Of a DNA stretch of 64,000 nucleotides, positions 27,048 through 36,418 are shown in pieces. The position numbers were made by a program, and so were the translations under genes. The stretch is taken from NCBI GenBank assembly GCA_902515185.1, contig CABXTN010000003.1:31743-95742 (forward strand), given 5' to 3'. Positions within the stretch are counted from its first letter, which is position 1, and every line of letters starts with the position of its first letter. Source of the DNA: an uncultured Pelagibacteraceae bacterium. Its GTDB lineage: Bacteria > Pseudomonadota > Alphaproteobacteria > Pelagibacterales > Pelagibacteraceae. The notes under the pieces were generated by a model. The model was not told the origin of the DNA and ran no database searches. It saw only the letters and a list, made by a program, of their open reading frames with translations.

Positions 27048-28145
27048 ATGAAAATAAGTATAATAGGAAATAATTTAACTGGTTTAATTTTATCAAAAGC
27101 TCTGGTTAATAAAAACATTAATGTTAAACTTTTCTACAATCCAAAAAAAAATACAAAAAAAACCAATAGAACCATTGGAATCGCAAAGAAAAATATGGAT
27201 TTTATACAGTCAAAATTGCTTAAAGTCCCAAAATTTTTTTTTAACACAATAAATGAAATAGGCATCTTTACAGAAAATTCAAAAAAATCAGAGATTTTGA
27301 ATTTTAATAATGAACACGAATTGTTTTATTTAGTGAAGTATGAGAGTTTTTTAAATTTAATAAATAAAAGTTTAAAAAAGTCTAAGAATTTTAAATTTCA
27401 CAAAATAAAAAGTTATAACTCATTTAAAAGTATGATCAATAATTGTGACGAGAAAATTATAATTAACTGTGAAAATAATAATTTCATAAACACCAATTTT
27501 TTCTCAAGCAACTTTTCTAAAGATTATAAAAGTGAGGCCTTTACTTTTATTTTTCAACATAAATCAATTAAAAATAATAAAGCTATTCAAATCTTTACTA
27601 AATATGGTCCACTAGCTTTTTTACCATTGTCTAAAACTCAGACATCTGTCGTATTTTCCGTATATAAAAGTAAATATAAACTTGATGAAAAAAAAATTAT
27701 TACTTTGGTAAAATATTATAATAAAAAATATACAATAAATAAGTTTTCAAACATTGAAAAAGTAAATTTAAAATTTAAGTCAGCTAGAAAGTATTTTTAT
27801 AAAAACATTCTTCTTTTTGGGGATAATCTTCATCAAGTACATCCATTGGCTGGACAGGGTTTTAATATGACTCTAAGAGATTTAGAAATTTTAATGACTG
27901 AAATAGATAAATTAAAAAAACTAGGTCTACCTTTAAACAAAAATATTTTAAAAAATTTTGAAAATAAAACAAAATCAAATAATTTTTTATATATAAGTGG
28001 GATAAATATTATTGAGAGTTTTTTTAAATTAGACTCACAATTTAAAAATAGTATTTCAAACTTAATTCCTAAGCTAACAAAAAAAAATAAGTACGTAAAA
28101 AATCTTTTTATTCAAATTGCTGATAAAGGATTAAGATTTCTTTAA
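27048..28145 (+). CDS. FAD-dependent UbiH/COQ6-type monooxygenase
   Basis: 365 residues from the ATG at 27048 (MKISIIGNNLTG), preferred over an upstream extension without family features. The N-terminal FAD motif is degenerate (GNNLTG in place of GGGPAG). The second FAD motif GDNLHQVHPLAGQGFNMTLRD is strong. Such enzymes hydroxylate the ubiquinone ring (UbiH, UbiI, UbiF, UbiL); which position cannot be told. Sequence between the motifs is very Lys/Asn/Phe-rich. The stop abuts that of the convergent LON-like gene. Confidence 0.82.
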   Translation: MKISIIGNNLTGLILSKALVNKNINVKLFYNPKKNTKKTNRTIGIAKKNMDFIQSKLLKVPKFFFNTINEIGIFTENSKKSEILNFNNEHELFYLVKYESFLNLINKSLKKSKNFKFHKIKSYNSFKSMINNCDEKIIINCENNNFINTNFFSSNFSKDYKSEAFTFIFQHKSIKNNKAIQIFTKYGPLAFLPLSKTQTSVVFSVYKSKYKLDEKKIITLVKYYNKKYTINKFSNIEKVNLKFKSARKYFYKNILLFGDNLHQVHPLAGQGFNMTLRDLEILMTEIDKLKKLGLPLNKNILKNFENKTKSNNFLYISGINIIESFFKLDSQFKNSISNLIPKLTKKNKYVKNLFIQIADKGLRFL

Positions 28146-28790
28146 TTATTGAAGAGTACTATTGCCAAAATCATCTAAGATATAAGTTTTGAGTATTTTT
28201 TCTAATTTTGTTTTTCGATCATTTATATTTGAGCTCTCAAGCAATGTTTGCTTCTCTTCTAAGGAAATTGGCGATGCCATTGCGAGAGTATTAATTGTGT
28301 TATAAAGATCTTGTTTTTTTAACTCAGACCAATTTATCGCATAACCCTTTTTACTGAAAAGATTTTTTAAATCCTTAAGAATTATTTCCAAATTTGAAAA
28401 TTCAATCTTTTCTTTTAAATTATCTGAGTCTGTAGAAAATTTTTCATAATTTACATTACAGATTCTATATTGTTTATTTGAAGTTATTTCGTTTATAATT
28501 TTAAACCTACTTACTCCATTTAAAACAATTAAATATCTCCCATCTTCTGTTTCATTAAAACTTGTAATTTTTCCTAGGCAACCAACATCAAAAAGGTCTG
28601 GTTTTTTTAAATCTCCTGTTTTTTTCGGTTGTATCATTCCGATCATTCTATGTGTTTTCATACAATCATCTATCATTTGGATATAGCGTGGCTCAAAAAT
28701 ATTTAGAGGAACAGTGGTCTCTGGAAAAATTATAAAATTTGAAAGAGGAAAAACAGGTATTTCTGATGGTAATTTTTTTATATTTTTCAT
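28146..28790 (-). CDS. LON peptidase substrate-binding domain protein
   Basis: 214 residues that correspond only to the N-terminal domain of Lon. The IPVFPLSNFIIFPETTVPLNIFEPRYIQM opening, GCLGKITSF and the GVSRFKI block are visible. There is no AAA+ or serine-lysine protease domain. Stand-alone versions are widespread in alphaproteobacteria, of uncertain role. It reads away from the tRNA-Gly promoter region. Confidence 0.9.
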   Translation of the reverse strand: MKNIKKLPSEIPVFPLSNFIIFPETTVPLNIFEPRYIQMIDDCMKTHRMIGMIQPKKTGDLKKPDLFDVGCLGKITSFNETEDGRYLIVLNGVSRFKIINEITSNKQYRICNVNYEKFSTDSDNLKEKIEFSNLEIILKDLKNLFSKKGYAINWSELKKQDLYNTINTLAMASPISLEEKQTLLESSNINDRKTKLEKILKTYILDDFGNSTLQ

Positions 28791-28858
28791 ATTTTTAAAT
28801 TTAATTGATAAAATTTATAACAAAACAAGGTTAGTTGTCACATAAATTATAATAAAGC

Positions 28859-28886
28859 TTGATGAATAATATTTGTCAAATATAAT
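28859..28886 (+). promoter_or_regulatory. predicted sigma-70 promoter of the tRNA-Gly gene
   Basis: A perfect -10 (TATAAT, 28881-28886) lies 10 bases before the tRNA 5' end. It is preceded after 16 bp by TTGATG (28859-28864), four of six matches to the -35 consensus. Confidence 0.55.
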
Positions 28887-28895
28887 AATTCTTGT

Positions 28896-28970
28896 GCGGG
28901 CGTAGCTCAGTGGTAGAGCGTCTCGTTGCCAACGAGAAGGTCGTGGGTTCGAGTCCCATTGCCCGCTCCA
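28896..28970 (+). tRNA. tRNA-Gly (GCC)
   Basis: 75 nt with encoded CCA. Acceptor stem GCGGGCG pairs with TGCCCGC (one G-U). The D arm is GCTC/GAGC and the anticodon arm TCTCG/CGAGA has loop TTGCCAA, giving anticodon GCC. The T arm GTGGG/CCCAT has loop TTCGAGT. All arms fold cleanly. It is the only tRNA in the window. The phhB start codon lies 6 nt after the CCA. Confidence 0.98.
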
Positions 28971-28976
28971 AAAATT

Positions 28977-29315
28977 ATGACTGATTTAGCAAATAAAAAA
29001 TGTATTCCTTGTGAAGGTGGCATACCAGCCTTTGATAAAAGTGAAATTCATAAATATTTGAAAAAAATTGATGGATGGGACGTTAAAGAGGATGAAAAAA
29101 ATAATTTTTATTTAATAAAAGAGTTTAAATTTGAAAATTTTTTAGAAAGTCAAAGCTTTGTTAATAAAGTCGGCCAGATTGCAGAAACTGAAAGTCACCA
29201 TCCGGATATTATTTTTGGGTGGGGTTACGCTAAAATTAAAATATTTACTCATGCGATCCAAGGTTTGGCTGAAAGCGACTTCATTCTTGCAGCAAAAGTT
29301 GATAAAATTGATTAA
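28977..29315 (+). CDS. phhB: pterin-4a-carbinolamine dehydratase
   Basis: 112 residues. The family dehydrates 4a-hydroxytetrahydrobiopterin in pterin recycling for aromatic amino acid hydroxylases. The catalytic ESHHPDI (HH) motif and the GWGYAKI-FTH block are clear. The start is ATG at 28977; the same frame runs back into the tRNA, but that part cannot be coding. With only 6 nt between tRNA CCA and start there is no room for a ribosome-binding site once the tRNA is processed, so the mature mRNA would be nearly leaderless. It converges on purH with 4-bp overlap. No hydroxylase partner is in the window. Confidence 0.93.
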   Translation: MTDLANKKCIPCEGGIPAFDKSEIHKYLKKIDGWDVKEDEKNNFYLIKEFKFENFLESQSFVNKVGQIAETESHHPDIIFGWGYAKIKIFTHAIQGLAESDFILAAKVDKID

Positions 29316-30847
29316 TGTTTAAAATGTCTAGTTTTAGAAAAAACTAATTTAGTTCCTGTATCGTTTGCAAATTTAATTATTTCTTTATCACGAATAGATC
29401 CAGAGGGTTGAATAATTGCCGTTACTCCAGCCTGAACCAATTCCTCAAATCCATCAACAAAAGGGAAAAAAGCATCAGAAGCTGCCAAGATTTCACCGTT
29501 TAAATTATTTTGAAATTTTTTATATTTATTAATAGCAATTCTGCAGCTATCTAATCTACTAGGTTGCCCAGAACCAATACCTATCGTTGAATTTTCATTA
29601 GCAAGAATAATAGCATTTGATTTAACAAATCTACACACATTAAATGCAAAAATTAAATTTTTAAGAGTTTTTGTACTCGGCTTTGCTTTTGACACTATTT
29701 TAAAATCTTTTAAAGAAAATTTCTTATTATCCGATGATTGAAGCATTAATGTATTAAAATTTGAAACTATATCCAAATTATTATTTGTTGTTACCTTGCT
29801 TGAGTCAATTAGTCTAAGATTTTTCTTTTTCTTTAAAATTTTTAAAGCATCTTTATCAAAGCCATTTCCAATAATAACCTCAAAGAAAATATTACTAATT
29901 TCTTTCGCTACTTTTTTATTAATTTTAAAATTACATGAAACAATTCCACCAAATGCACTTAATGGATCGCACTTTAAAGCTAACTTAAAACTTTGGATTT
30001 TTGAATTACTTGCAGAAACACCACAAGGATTAGCATGCTTAACAATTACTGTGCCTTTATTTCTTGGTAAAGTTTTAGATATATTTAGTGCTGCAAAAAT
30101 ATCATTATAATTATTATAACTTAACTTCTTTCCATTTAATTTTATTAATTCTAAACTATTTTTTGAATAAATTGATGCCTCCTGATGTGGATTTTCCCCA
30201 TATCTTAATTTCTCAACTAAATTTGCATAAAATAATTTTTTTTTTGGGAATTTATTTTTTTGAAGTGAGTTAAAATAATTTGAAATTAAACTATCATAAT
30301 ATCCAGTTTCAGTAAAAGCTTCTGAGGAAAGCTTTTCCCTTAGGTCCAAAGAGGTTGAGCCATTATGTTTTAATAATTGAAAAATTACTTCATCATACTG
30401 ATTTGGATTTGTTACCACTGTAACATCTTTGAAATTTTTTGCTGCAGCTCTAACCAAAGTTGGACCACCGATATCAATATTTTCAATAATTTTATTCTGA
30501 TTATTAGTTTTTTTTAAAACTTTTTGGAAAGGGTAAAAATTTACTACAACTAAATCAATCTCTGAAAAAGCATTCATCCTAGACTCTAACTTATGTTTCT
30601 TATCAGCTCGTTTCATTAAAATTCCCCCATGGATTTTGGGATGAAGTGTTTTAACTCTACCGCCTAATATTTCAGGATAATTGGTGTATTGTGAGATTTC
30701 TATAGACTTAAATCCTAACTTTTTAATTTCTTTAAATGTTCCCCCAGAACTAATTATTTCAATATTAAATTTATCTAATATTTTTAATAAATTTTTTATA
30801 TTTTTTTTATCATAAATGGATATTAATGCTTTTTTTATTTTTCTCAT
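29312..30847 (-). CDS. purH: bifunctional AICAR formyltransferase/IMP cyclohydrolase
   Basis: Last two steps of IMP synthesis. 511 residues. The N-terminal MGS-like cyclohydrolase domain has ALISIYDKKNI and GGRVKTLHPKIHGGIL. The C-terminal transformylase domain has the catalytic KHANPCGVS and the SDAFFPFVDG region. It overlaps the heparinase-like gene by one base, keeping the alphaproteobacterial rpe-heparinase-purH order. Confidence 0.97.
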   Translation of the reverse strand: MRKIKKALISIYDKKNIKNLLKILDKFNIEIISSGGTFKEIKKLGFKSIEISQYTNYPEILGGRVKTLHPKIHGGILMKRADKKHKLESRMNAFSEIDLVVVNFYPFQKVLKKTNNQNKIIENIDIGGPTLVRAAAKNFKDVTVVTNPNQYDEVIFQLLKHNGSTSLDLREKLSSEAFTETGYYDSLISNYFNSLQKNKFPKKKLFYANLVEKLRYGENPHQEASIYSKNSLELIKLNGKKLSYNNYNDIFAALNISKTLPRNKGTVIVKHANPCGVSASNSKIQSFKLALKCDPLSAFGGIVSCNFKINKKVAKEISNIFFEVIIGNGFDKDALKILKKKKNLRLIDSSKVTTNNNLDIVSNFNTLMLQSSDNKKFSLKDFKIVSKAKPSTKTLKNLIFAFNVCRFVKSNAIILANENSTIGIGSGQPSRLDSCRIAINKYKKFQNNLNGEILAASDAFFPFVDGFEELVQAGVTAIIQPSGSIRDKEIIKFANDTGTKLVFSKTRHFKH

Positions 30848-32478
30848 TAAATTTTCTCAATCTCCCATTTTATCTCTTTATTTTCATTTTGGATATTTCC
30901 TGAAATGACAATATTTTGATTCTCTAAAAATTGATTTTTAAAACCAAAAAATAATCCAGTTTCGAAATTCATATTATATTTGTCTGCTGTAAATTTCCAA
31001 GCTTCATTTTCGCATTCTATATATATAACTTTATTATCCTGTGTTTTCATTACTTTTGTATTAGGATCAAGATGAAACCTTATTTCAAAATTAAATTTTT
31101 TTCCTTTTTTCTTTCTAATTATTTTATCAATACCCATTATTTTTTTTGTGTCATTAAAATATTCCAATCTTCTTTTATGGATAACTCCAAATCTTTTTAG
31201 ATAGCCATCGTGAGCAGCGGATATGAACCAATAATTATCTTTTAAAATAATATTTTTATCTAATATTTTAACCGACCCATTTAGTTCTGTCGTACCATTT
31301 GGCTTTTTAAAAAATTGAGCAGAGGAAGAATTACCTAATACAAGAGTATTTTGACATGCTGTTGTCTTAGAAATAAAGTTTAATTGGTGTTTATAATTTT
31401 GAAAATAGCCAGAGTTTGTAACTATTTTTTTCCCATTGCTTACAAATTCAAAAGATAATGCTCCAGATTGGTAATCTTTCGAGAATCTTCTTTCAGGAGA
31501 AGGGCCAATATCCATAGCTAGTTCAAATTTTTTATTTTTAAGAAAAATATATCCTCCAGCTTCATGATCTTTACTTTTAAATTTATAACCAAGTCTAGAA
31601 ATATAATTTTCAAATTCAAAACCATTTGAAATATGATTACCATTAAATAAATAATTTGTTTTGCTACTTTTATTTATTAAAAAATAAGACTGACCTAAAT
31701 AATAAATTATTTCATCCAAGTATTCAGGTATTTCACTTTGAGATTCTTTTAACCATTCTCTTATTAAAATGAAATACTTTAAATAAAAATTTAATTGTCT
31801 TAAATTTCTTGATTTAGGAAAGCCTTCTTTATCAAAAGCTGACCTAATTATTTTTTTTAAAAGTTTTAAACCGTAATTTAAAAATTTAATTTTATCTTCG
31901 TATGCTAGACCTCCAAGTATTATTGCAGCACATCCTAAAATTTTGTCATCTACTCCTTTTGATCTCTCTATTTCGTTAATTAAATGATTAATTTGCTTTT
32001 TAATTAATTTATCAAATTTTTTTTTATAATCTTCCTCACTATTCTCATATGTTATTTTTGAATTTGAAATCCAAGAAATTATTCTTTTAGATAAAATATC
32101 TATTTCCCAGCTTTCATGATTATATCTATAATTTTTATTTATCCAGTTGATTATAACTTTTTGTATTTTATTTTTGGAAGATTTTAGATCTATTGTGAAT
32201 AACCAAAAAAAACTATGAAGATTTTTAAAATCTTTTCTTCTTAGATTTTGTTCTGACCAGACATCATTTAAAATAAAATTATCTATATTTTTTTTATTTC
32301 TTGAATACTTTACAATATATCCAAGCAAACTTATGTTAGGTTTAAATTCTAAATTATTTGAGTTAACTTTAGATATTTTATTATTATATATACTTGAATT
32401 AAGATAAAAATTTCTTAAATGTGAAAAAATAAAAAAAAAAAATTGATTAATATAAATTAACGAATTTTTTAATATCAT
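30847..32478 (-). CDS. heparinase II/III-like protein
   Basis: 543 residues. An alpha-helical toroid-like N-terminal half (to about residue 300) is followed by a beta-rich Hepar_II_III domain with MDIGPSPERRFSKDYQSGALSFEF and the HDGYLKRFGVIHKRRLEY block, where conserved histidines cluster. Related proteins are polysaccharide lyases, but this alphaproteobacterial group, always beside purH and rpe, has no proven substrate. No clear signal peptide, only a hydrophobic N terminus (INQFFFFIFSHL). Confidence 0.85.
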   Translation of the reverse strand: MILKNSLIYINQFFFFIFSHLRNFYLNSSIYNNKISKVNSNNLEFKPNISLLGYIVKYSRNKKNIDNFILNDVWSEQNLRRKDFKNLHSFFWLFTIDLKSSKNKIQKVIINWINKNYRYNHESWEIDILSKRIISWISNSKITYENSEEDYKKKFDKLIKKQINHLINEIERSKGVDDKILGCAAIILGGLAYEDKIKFLNYGLKLLKKIIRSAFDKEGFPKSRNLRQLNFYLKYFILIREWLKESQSEIPEYLDEIIYYLGQSYFLINKSSKTNYLFNGNHISNGFEFENYISRLGYKFKSKDHEAGGYIFLKNKKFELAMDIGPSPERRFSKDYQSGALSFEFVSNGKKIVTNSGYFQNYKHQLNFISKTTACQNTLVLGNSSSAQFFKKPNGTTELNGSVKILDKNIILKDNYWFISAAHDGYLKRFGVIHKRRLEYFNDTKKIMGIDKIIRKKKGKKFNFEIRFHLDPNTKVMKTQDNKVIYIECENEAWKFTADKYNMNFETGLFFGFKNQFLENQNIVISGNIQNENKEIKWEIEKI

Positions 32479-32479
32479 T

Positions 32480-33139
32480 TTAACCTGTTCTTAACGCATC
32501 AATATTTTTTTTTATATTACCATTATTATCTTTAAAAATTGTAGTTCCTGATACCAAAATATTAGCACCAGCGCTTTTAACTTTTTTTGAATTTTCAAAG
32601 TTTATTCCCCCATCGACTTCAATATCAAAAGATAATTTTTTTTTATTTTTGATTTCATTTAATTCTTCAATTTTTTTTAAGACTTCTGGCATAAACTCTT
32701 GTCCGCCAAAACCAGGATGAACACTCATAACTAATACTAAATTTATTTTATCTAAAAATTTTTCAATAATACTTACGCTAGTATTTGGGTTTAAAGATAT
32801 GCCAACTTTTTTATTAAGACTTTTGATTAAGTTAATTGTCTCATTTATATTCTCAGTTGCCTCAGGATGAAAAGTAATAATATCTGATCCAGCTTCTGCA
32901 AAGTTTTTAATATATTTATGCACAGGTGATATCATTAAATGAACATCAAAAGGTAAATTTGTATGTTGTCTTAAAGATTTTATAACAGGAGGACCTATTG
33001 TTAAATTTGGAACAAAATGACCATCCATTACATCAACATGTATCATATCTGCTCCAGCTTCCTCCAATTTTTTAATCTCATTACTTAACTGACTAAAATC
33101 AGCAGATAATATTGACGGTGAAATTTTAATTTTTTGCAT
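32480..33139 (-). CDS. rpe: ribulose-phosphate 3-epimerase
   Basis: TIM-barrel enzyme interconverting ribulose-5-P and xylulose-5-P. 219 residues. KISPSILSADF, the metal-binding HVDVMDGHFVPN, HLM, SVHPGFGGQEF and EVDGGIN motifs are all conserved. It is one base upstream of the heparinase-like gene on the same strand. Confidence 0.97.
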   Translation of the reverse strand: MQKIKISPSILSADFSQLSNEIKKLEEAGADMIHVDVMDGHFVPNLTIGPPVIKSLRQHTNLPFDVHLMISPVHKYIKNFAEAGSDIITFHPEATENINETINLIKSLNKKVGISLNPNTSVSIIEKFLDKINLVLVMSVHPGFGGQEFMPEVLKKIEELNEIKNKKKLSFDIEVDGGINFENSKKVKSAGANILVSGTTIFKDNNGNIKKNIDALRTG

Positions 33140-33182
33140 TGATTACTATATTACTAGTATCAATAAAGTTTTTTAATTTGAA

Positions 33183-33533
33183 TTAGTTTTTACCGAAAAT
33201 TTGATAAATTTGAATTGCAATTTCACTTTCCAATGGAAAAGATAGCATACCCATGACAGAATAGCCCAGAAGATAAGGAAATAGATAAAATCTAAACATA
33301 TAAAAGAACCATGCGACATAGAGTGGAACGAGTGGCCTAATAATAAAGGATGGGGTTATTACTTTAAATATATTTATTAATGGATCTGTTAATTTGACAA
33401 AAACTTTCATAAAAAAGAAACTCGAATCTTCTCTTTGAAAGATATTCATCGCAACTCTACCAATTAGTGTCCACATAATCACACCCATTACATAATCAAT
33501 TAAATATACGAGTGGATGAAAGTTTGCAGACAT
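33183..33533 (-). CDS. YggT-like small membrane protein
   Basis: 116 residues with about three hydrophobic segments. Residues 45-60 (FVKLTDPLINIFKVITP) resemble the YggT family signature L-TDP-L-x-x-I-R-x-x-x-P, and the first helix is like that of the bona fide YggT at 50.4 kb. The match is partial, so this is a divergent or distant relative. YggT proteins are linked to osmotic tolerance and membrane shape. It lies downstream of the symporter terminator, so it needs its own promoter. Confidence 0.6.
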   Translation of the reverse strand: MSANFHPLVYLIDYVMGVIMWTLIGRVAMNIFQREDSSFFFMKVFVKLTDPLINIFKVITPSFIIRPLVPLYVAWFFYMFRFYLFPYLLGYSVMGMLSFPLESEIAIQIYQIFGKN

Positions 33534-33551
33534 AATTGTGTTTGAAATAAA

Positions 33552-33579
33552 TAAAGGGGCGAATAAATTCGCCCCTTTA
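33552..33579 (-). terminator. intrinsic terminator of the symporter operon
   Basis: A perfect 12-bp stem (33552-33563 with 33568-33579) closes on a 4-base loop. On the minus strand it is followed by a T-rich tract (TTTATTTATTT). It sits 11 bp after the symporter stop, with four G-C pairs in a row, the most stable hairpin noticed in the window. Confidence 0.85.
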
Positions 33580-33590
33580 AATATAATTAT

Positions 33591-35411
33591 TTAGTGTTGT
33601 TTACCAAGTACAGTTTTACCGCTAGGTATACGTACTTCGTCAACCATTCTTTGTGTAGCTGCATCTGGTGCTTTGGTAATTAAACTTACCACAATCATAG
33701 ATACTAAGCTTACTAATGATCCAACGATACCGAATGTCAATTGAGTAACACCCCAGAATCCTGCTCCTCCATTTCGTACCCAAATTAGATACGCTGTTCC
33801 TGAAGCTAGACCTAGAAGCATTCCAGCAACTGCACCCTGTGCATTAGCTCTCTTCCACCATACACCAAGTACAAGTGGGAAGAACAATCCTGACATAGCA
33901 AAGTCAAAAGCCCAGATTACCGAACCTAATATACCTTGAATTTCAAGAGCTGCAATTGTTGCTCCGGCAAAACCAATTATTACAAGTAATACCCTTGCAA
34001 CAATTAATCTCTTCGCAGTTTCTGCTTTAGGGTCAATGATCTTGTAGTACAAGTCATGAGATAAAGCATTTGCAATTGCTAAAACTAATCCATCAGCTGT
34101 TGACATGGCAGCAGCCATACCTCCAGCAGCAACTAGTCCTGAGATTACATATGGTAATCCAGCTATTTCTGGTGTTGCTAATACAACGGCTTTACCACCC
34201 ATGAAAAACTCGTTTAATTCAAGAGTTCCATTTCCGTTAAAGTCGCTAACAAACATTAAATTCGCTTGGTTCCAGTTTTGGTACCAGTCTAATGCTTGAA
34301 CATCAGCAATCGATTTACCAATAATTCCAGTCGCTAAGTTTGGATCCATTAATGACAGTTTAGATAATGTAGCTAACATCGGTGCTGAAGAATAAAGTAG
34401 GAATATAAAGAATAATGACCAACCTACTGATCTTCTAGCTGATTTAACACTTGGAGTAGTAAAGTATCTCATCATAACGTGTGGTAATGAAGCTGTTCCA
34501 GCCATCATACAAACCGCTAATGAAATAAATTTCCAAGGTGTTGTGTTTACTTCCGAGTGAGCTTTAGTTATTCCAGCTAAACCTTTTGGCACTGTAGCTA
34601 AATCAGCTGCAGAGTTTTTAACTGTTCCTAGACCAAACTGTGACTCTAGTTCAGCTATTCTAGCAACTTCGTCTGCTAACATAAAGTGTGGAAATACACC
34701 AGCACCCATTTTATTACTGATCCAGAATACAGGTAACAAGTAAGCAATAATTAATACAATATATTGCGCAACCTGTGTCCAAGTAACCGCTCTCATACCA
34801 CCTAGTAATGAACACATTAATATACTTAATAGTCCAACGTAAACAGCAATGTTAAATGGAATATCTAATGCAACTGATGCAATAGTTCCCGTCGCATTAA
34901 TTTGTGCTGTCACGTAAGTGAATGAAGCAACCGTTAGTACCAATACCGCACTTAGTCTCGCTGCATTACCACCATATCTAGTACCAATAAAATCTGGCAC
35001 TGTATAACAGCCAAACTTTCTTAAGTAAGGTGCTAGTAGTGATGCTACAAGAACGTAACCACCAGTCCATCCAACTAAAAGCGCCATGTAACCATAACCT
35101 TTGAAGTAAATTCCTCCAGCCATAGCAACGAATGATGCACCAGACATCCAGTCTGCTGCAGTTGCCATACCGTTAAATACTGTTGGAACTTGTCTTCCAG
35201 CTACATAGTAAGCGTCTACTTGAAGTGTACGTGATAGCCAACCAATTAGTGCGTAAATTAAAACTGTAAATGCTACGAAAAATATACCAATTAATTTAGC
35301 AGACATTCCAGCTTGTTCAGCTATTGCCATTAAGATTATGAATACAAGGAAACCCCCTGTGTATGTTCCATAAATCTTAGGCAAGTTATCTATAAATTTA
35401 CCTTTAAACAT
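33591..35411 (-). CDS. sodium:solute symporter large subunit (VC_2705/ActP-like, probable acetate/monocarboxylate)
   Basis: 606 residues with about 13 membrane helices. The GRQVPTVFNGMATAADWMSGASF region is the Na+/substrate site of the SSS family. AGGMAAAMSTADGLVLAIANALSHD is the conserved later helix. It pairs with the DUF4212 subunit encoded just upstream and is next but one to acetyl-CoA synthetase, suggesting acetate or a similar acid. Residues 390-401 form an EF-hand-like loop (DFNGNGTLELNE). Codon and base use is markedly more GC-rich than that of its neighbours (38 % in a 60-base sample against 23 % nearby), consistent with high expression. Confidence 0.92.
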   Translation of the reverse strand: MFKGKFIDNLPKIYGTYTGGFLVFIILMAIAEQAGMSAKLIGIFFVAFTVLIYALIGWLSRTLQVDAYYVAGRQVPTVFNGMATAADWMSGASFVAMAGGIYFKGYGYMALLVGWTGGYVLVASLLAPYLRKFGCYTVPDFIGTRYGGNAARLSAVLVLTVASFTYVTAQINATGTIASVALDIPFNIAVYVGLLSILMCSLLGGMRAVTWTQVAQYIVLIIAYLLPVFWISNKMGAGVFPHFMLADEVARIAELESQFGLGTVKNSAADLATVPKGLAGITKAHSEVNTTPWKFISLAVCMMAGTASLPHVMMRYFTTPSVKSARRSVGWSLFFIFLLYSSAPMLATLSKLSLMDPNLATGIIGKSIADVQALDWYQNWNQANLMFVSDFNGNGTLELNEFFMGGKAVVLATPEIAGLPYVISGLVAAGGMAAAMSTADGLVLAIANALSHDLYYKIIDPKAETAKRLIVARVLLVIIGFAGATIAALEIQGILGSVIWAFDFAMSGLFFPLVLGVWWKRANAQGAVAGMLLGLASGTAYLIWVRNGGAGFWGVTQLTFGIVGSLVSLVSMIVVSLITKAPDAATQRMVDEVRIPSGKTVLGKQH

Positions 35412-35674
35412 TAGTCATCCTCTCTTTCAGTAAATCCGAACTCTTCATCTATTTTCTCTTGTCTTCCCGCAAACCAGAAAATCAGTATTACGAAAATCCC
35501 AAGCGACCCTTGACATGTCATATAATATGACAATGGATATCCAAGTGGTCTGAAGCTAGATGCTTCCATTTCGGCTCCGAAGAAAAAGATGCCAATTGAG
35601 AAAACAAACCAAATTGCTAGTGTAATAAAAAGCAAACCTCTGGTTTTTTCCCAGTGTTGTTGTTGTTTTGACAT
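35411..35674 (-). CDS. sodium:solute symporter small subunit (DUF4212)
   Basis: 87 residues, two membrane helices. The WEKTRGLLFITLAIWF and FRPLGYPLSYYMTCQGSLGIFV blocks are characteristic of DUF4212, always paired with the VC_2705-type symporter. The stop shares one base with the symporter ATG, so the two are co-translated. A strong Shine-Dalgarno (GGGAGG, plus-strand positions 35681-35687) precedes the start, better than for most genes here. Confidence 0.92.
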   Translation of the reverse strand: MSKQQQHWEKTRGLLFITLAIWFVFSIGIFFFGAEMEASSFRPLGYPLSYYMTCQGSLGIFVILIFWFAGRQEKIDEEFGFTEREDD

Positions 35675-35791
35675 TTTTTTGCCTCCCTATAGGTTAAAAG
35701 ATGAAACATTACTCAAAATGAAGTAGATTGGAAGACTTAATATGATCAAAAATAGGGATATTTGGTATATAATACAACCTGAAGTATATAA

Positions 35792-36418
35792 ATGGCTTTA
35801 AAATATAAATTCAATCTAAAAGATATAACAGTTGAGGATTTTAAGGTTTATTTTCTCGCCTTGTTCAAAGCAATATTACCCAAAAAAAAAATTAAAAATT
35901 TATCAGATCTCCAGTCATTTATTCAAAAGAAGTCAGCATGGGTTTCACAAGTTACTTTGTATAGTTACCTTAAAACAAGAATGGGAACAAAATATGTCCT
36001 TCATTTTGATAATGAAGAATTATTATCATCAATAAATAAAGCTAAATGGAATATTTATTCTGTAGCACTTCAGGATTTAACTTTTTTTAGTTTTTCTTAT
36101 TTAAATGTTTTTTTTAATTATGAGGATATAATTAAATCGAGAGAAATTTTTAACTCAATTTTAGATAATGAAAAAAAAAATGGAATGCCTGAACAAGTTT
36201 TTAATGATGCTAAAATATCGTTTGAGGAAAGATTTAAAAAAATTGATTGGAAAAAACATTATAGTTCTCTACCATTCAATGAAAGTGCATTAGCATTATA
36301 TGAGTGGGCACCAATATCAGATGAACTAAAGACATTAGATAGAAAGATTGTTCTAAACTCAATGATTTTAAAGTGGGATAATATAAAAGAAGAATTTACT
36401 AAGTTAATAAGTATTTAA
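35792..36418 (+). CDS. conserved alphaproteobacterial hypothetical protein
   Basis: 208 residues, soluble, mostly helical. I recall similar proteins in other alphaproteobacteria around the segment [22 protein letters not shown] (about 52-73) and the block [17 protein letters not shown], but no function or named domain. No signal peptide or catalytic motif is seen. It is divergent from the symporter pair (117-bp spacer) and converges on acs with a 4-bp overlap. Confidence 0.8.
   Translation: MALKYKFNLKDITVEDFKVYFLALFKAILPKKKIKNLSDLQSFIQKKSAWVSQVTLYSYLKTRMGTKYVLHFDNEELLSSINKAKWNIYSVALQDLTFFSFSYLNVFFNYEDIIKSREIFNSILDNEKKNGMPEQVFNDAKISFEERFKKIDWKKHYSSLPFNESALALYEWAPISDELKTLDRKIVLNSMILKWDNIKEEFTKLISI

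Noticed and set aside
28926..28976. N-terminal extension of the pterin dehydratase through the tRNA
   Set aside because: The extra 17 residues are translated tRNA sequence; the ATG at 28977 matches the family.
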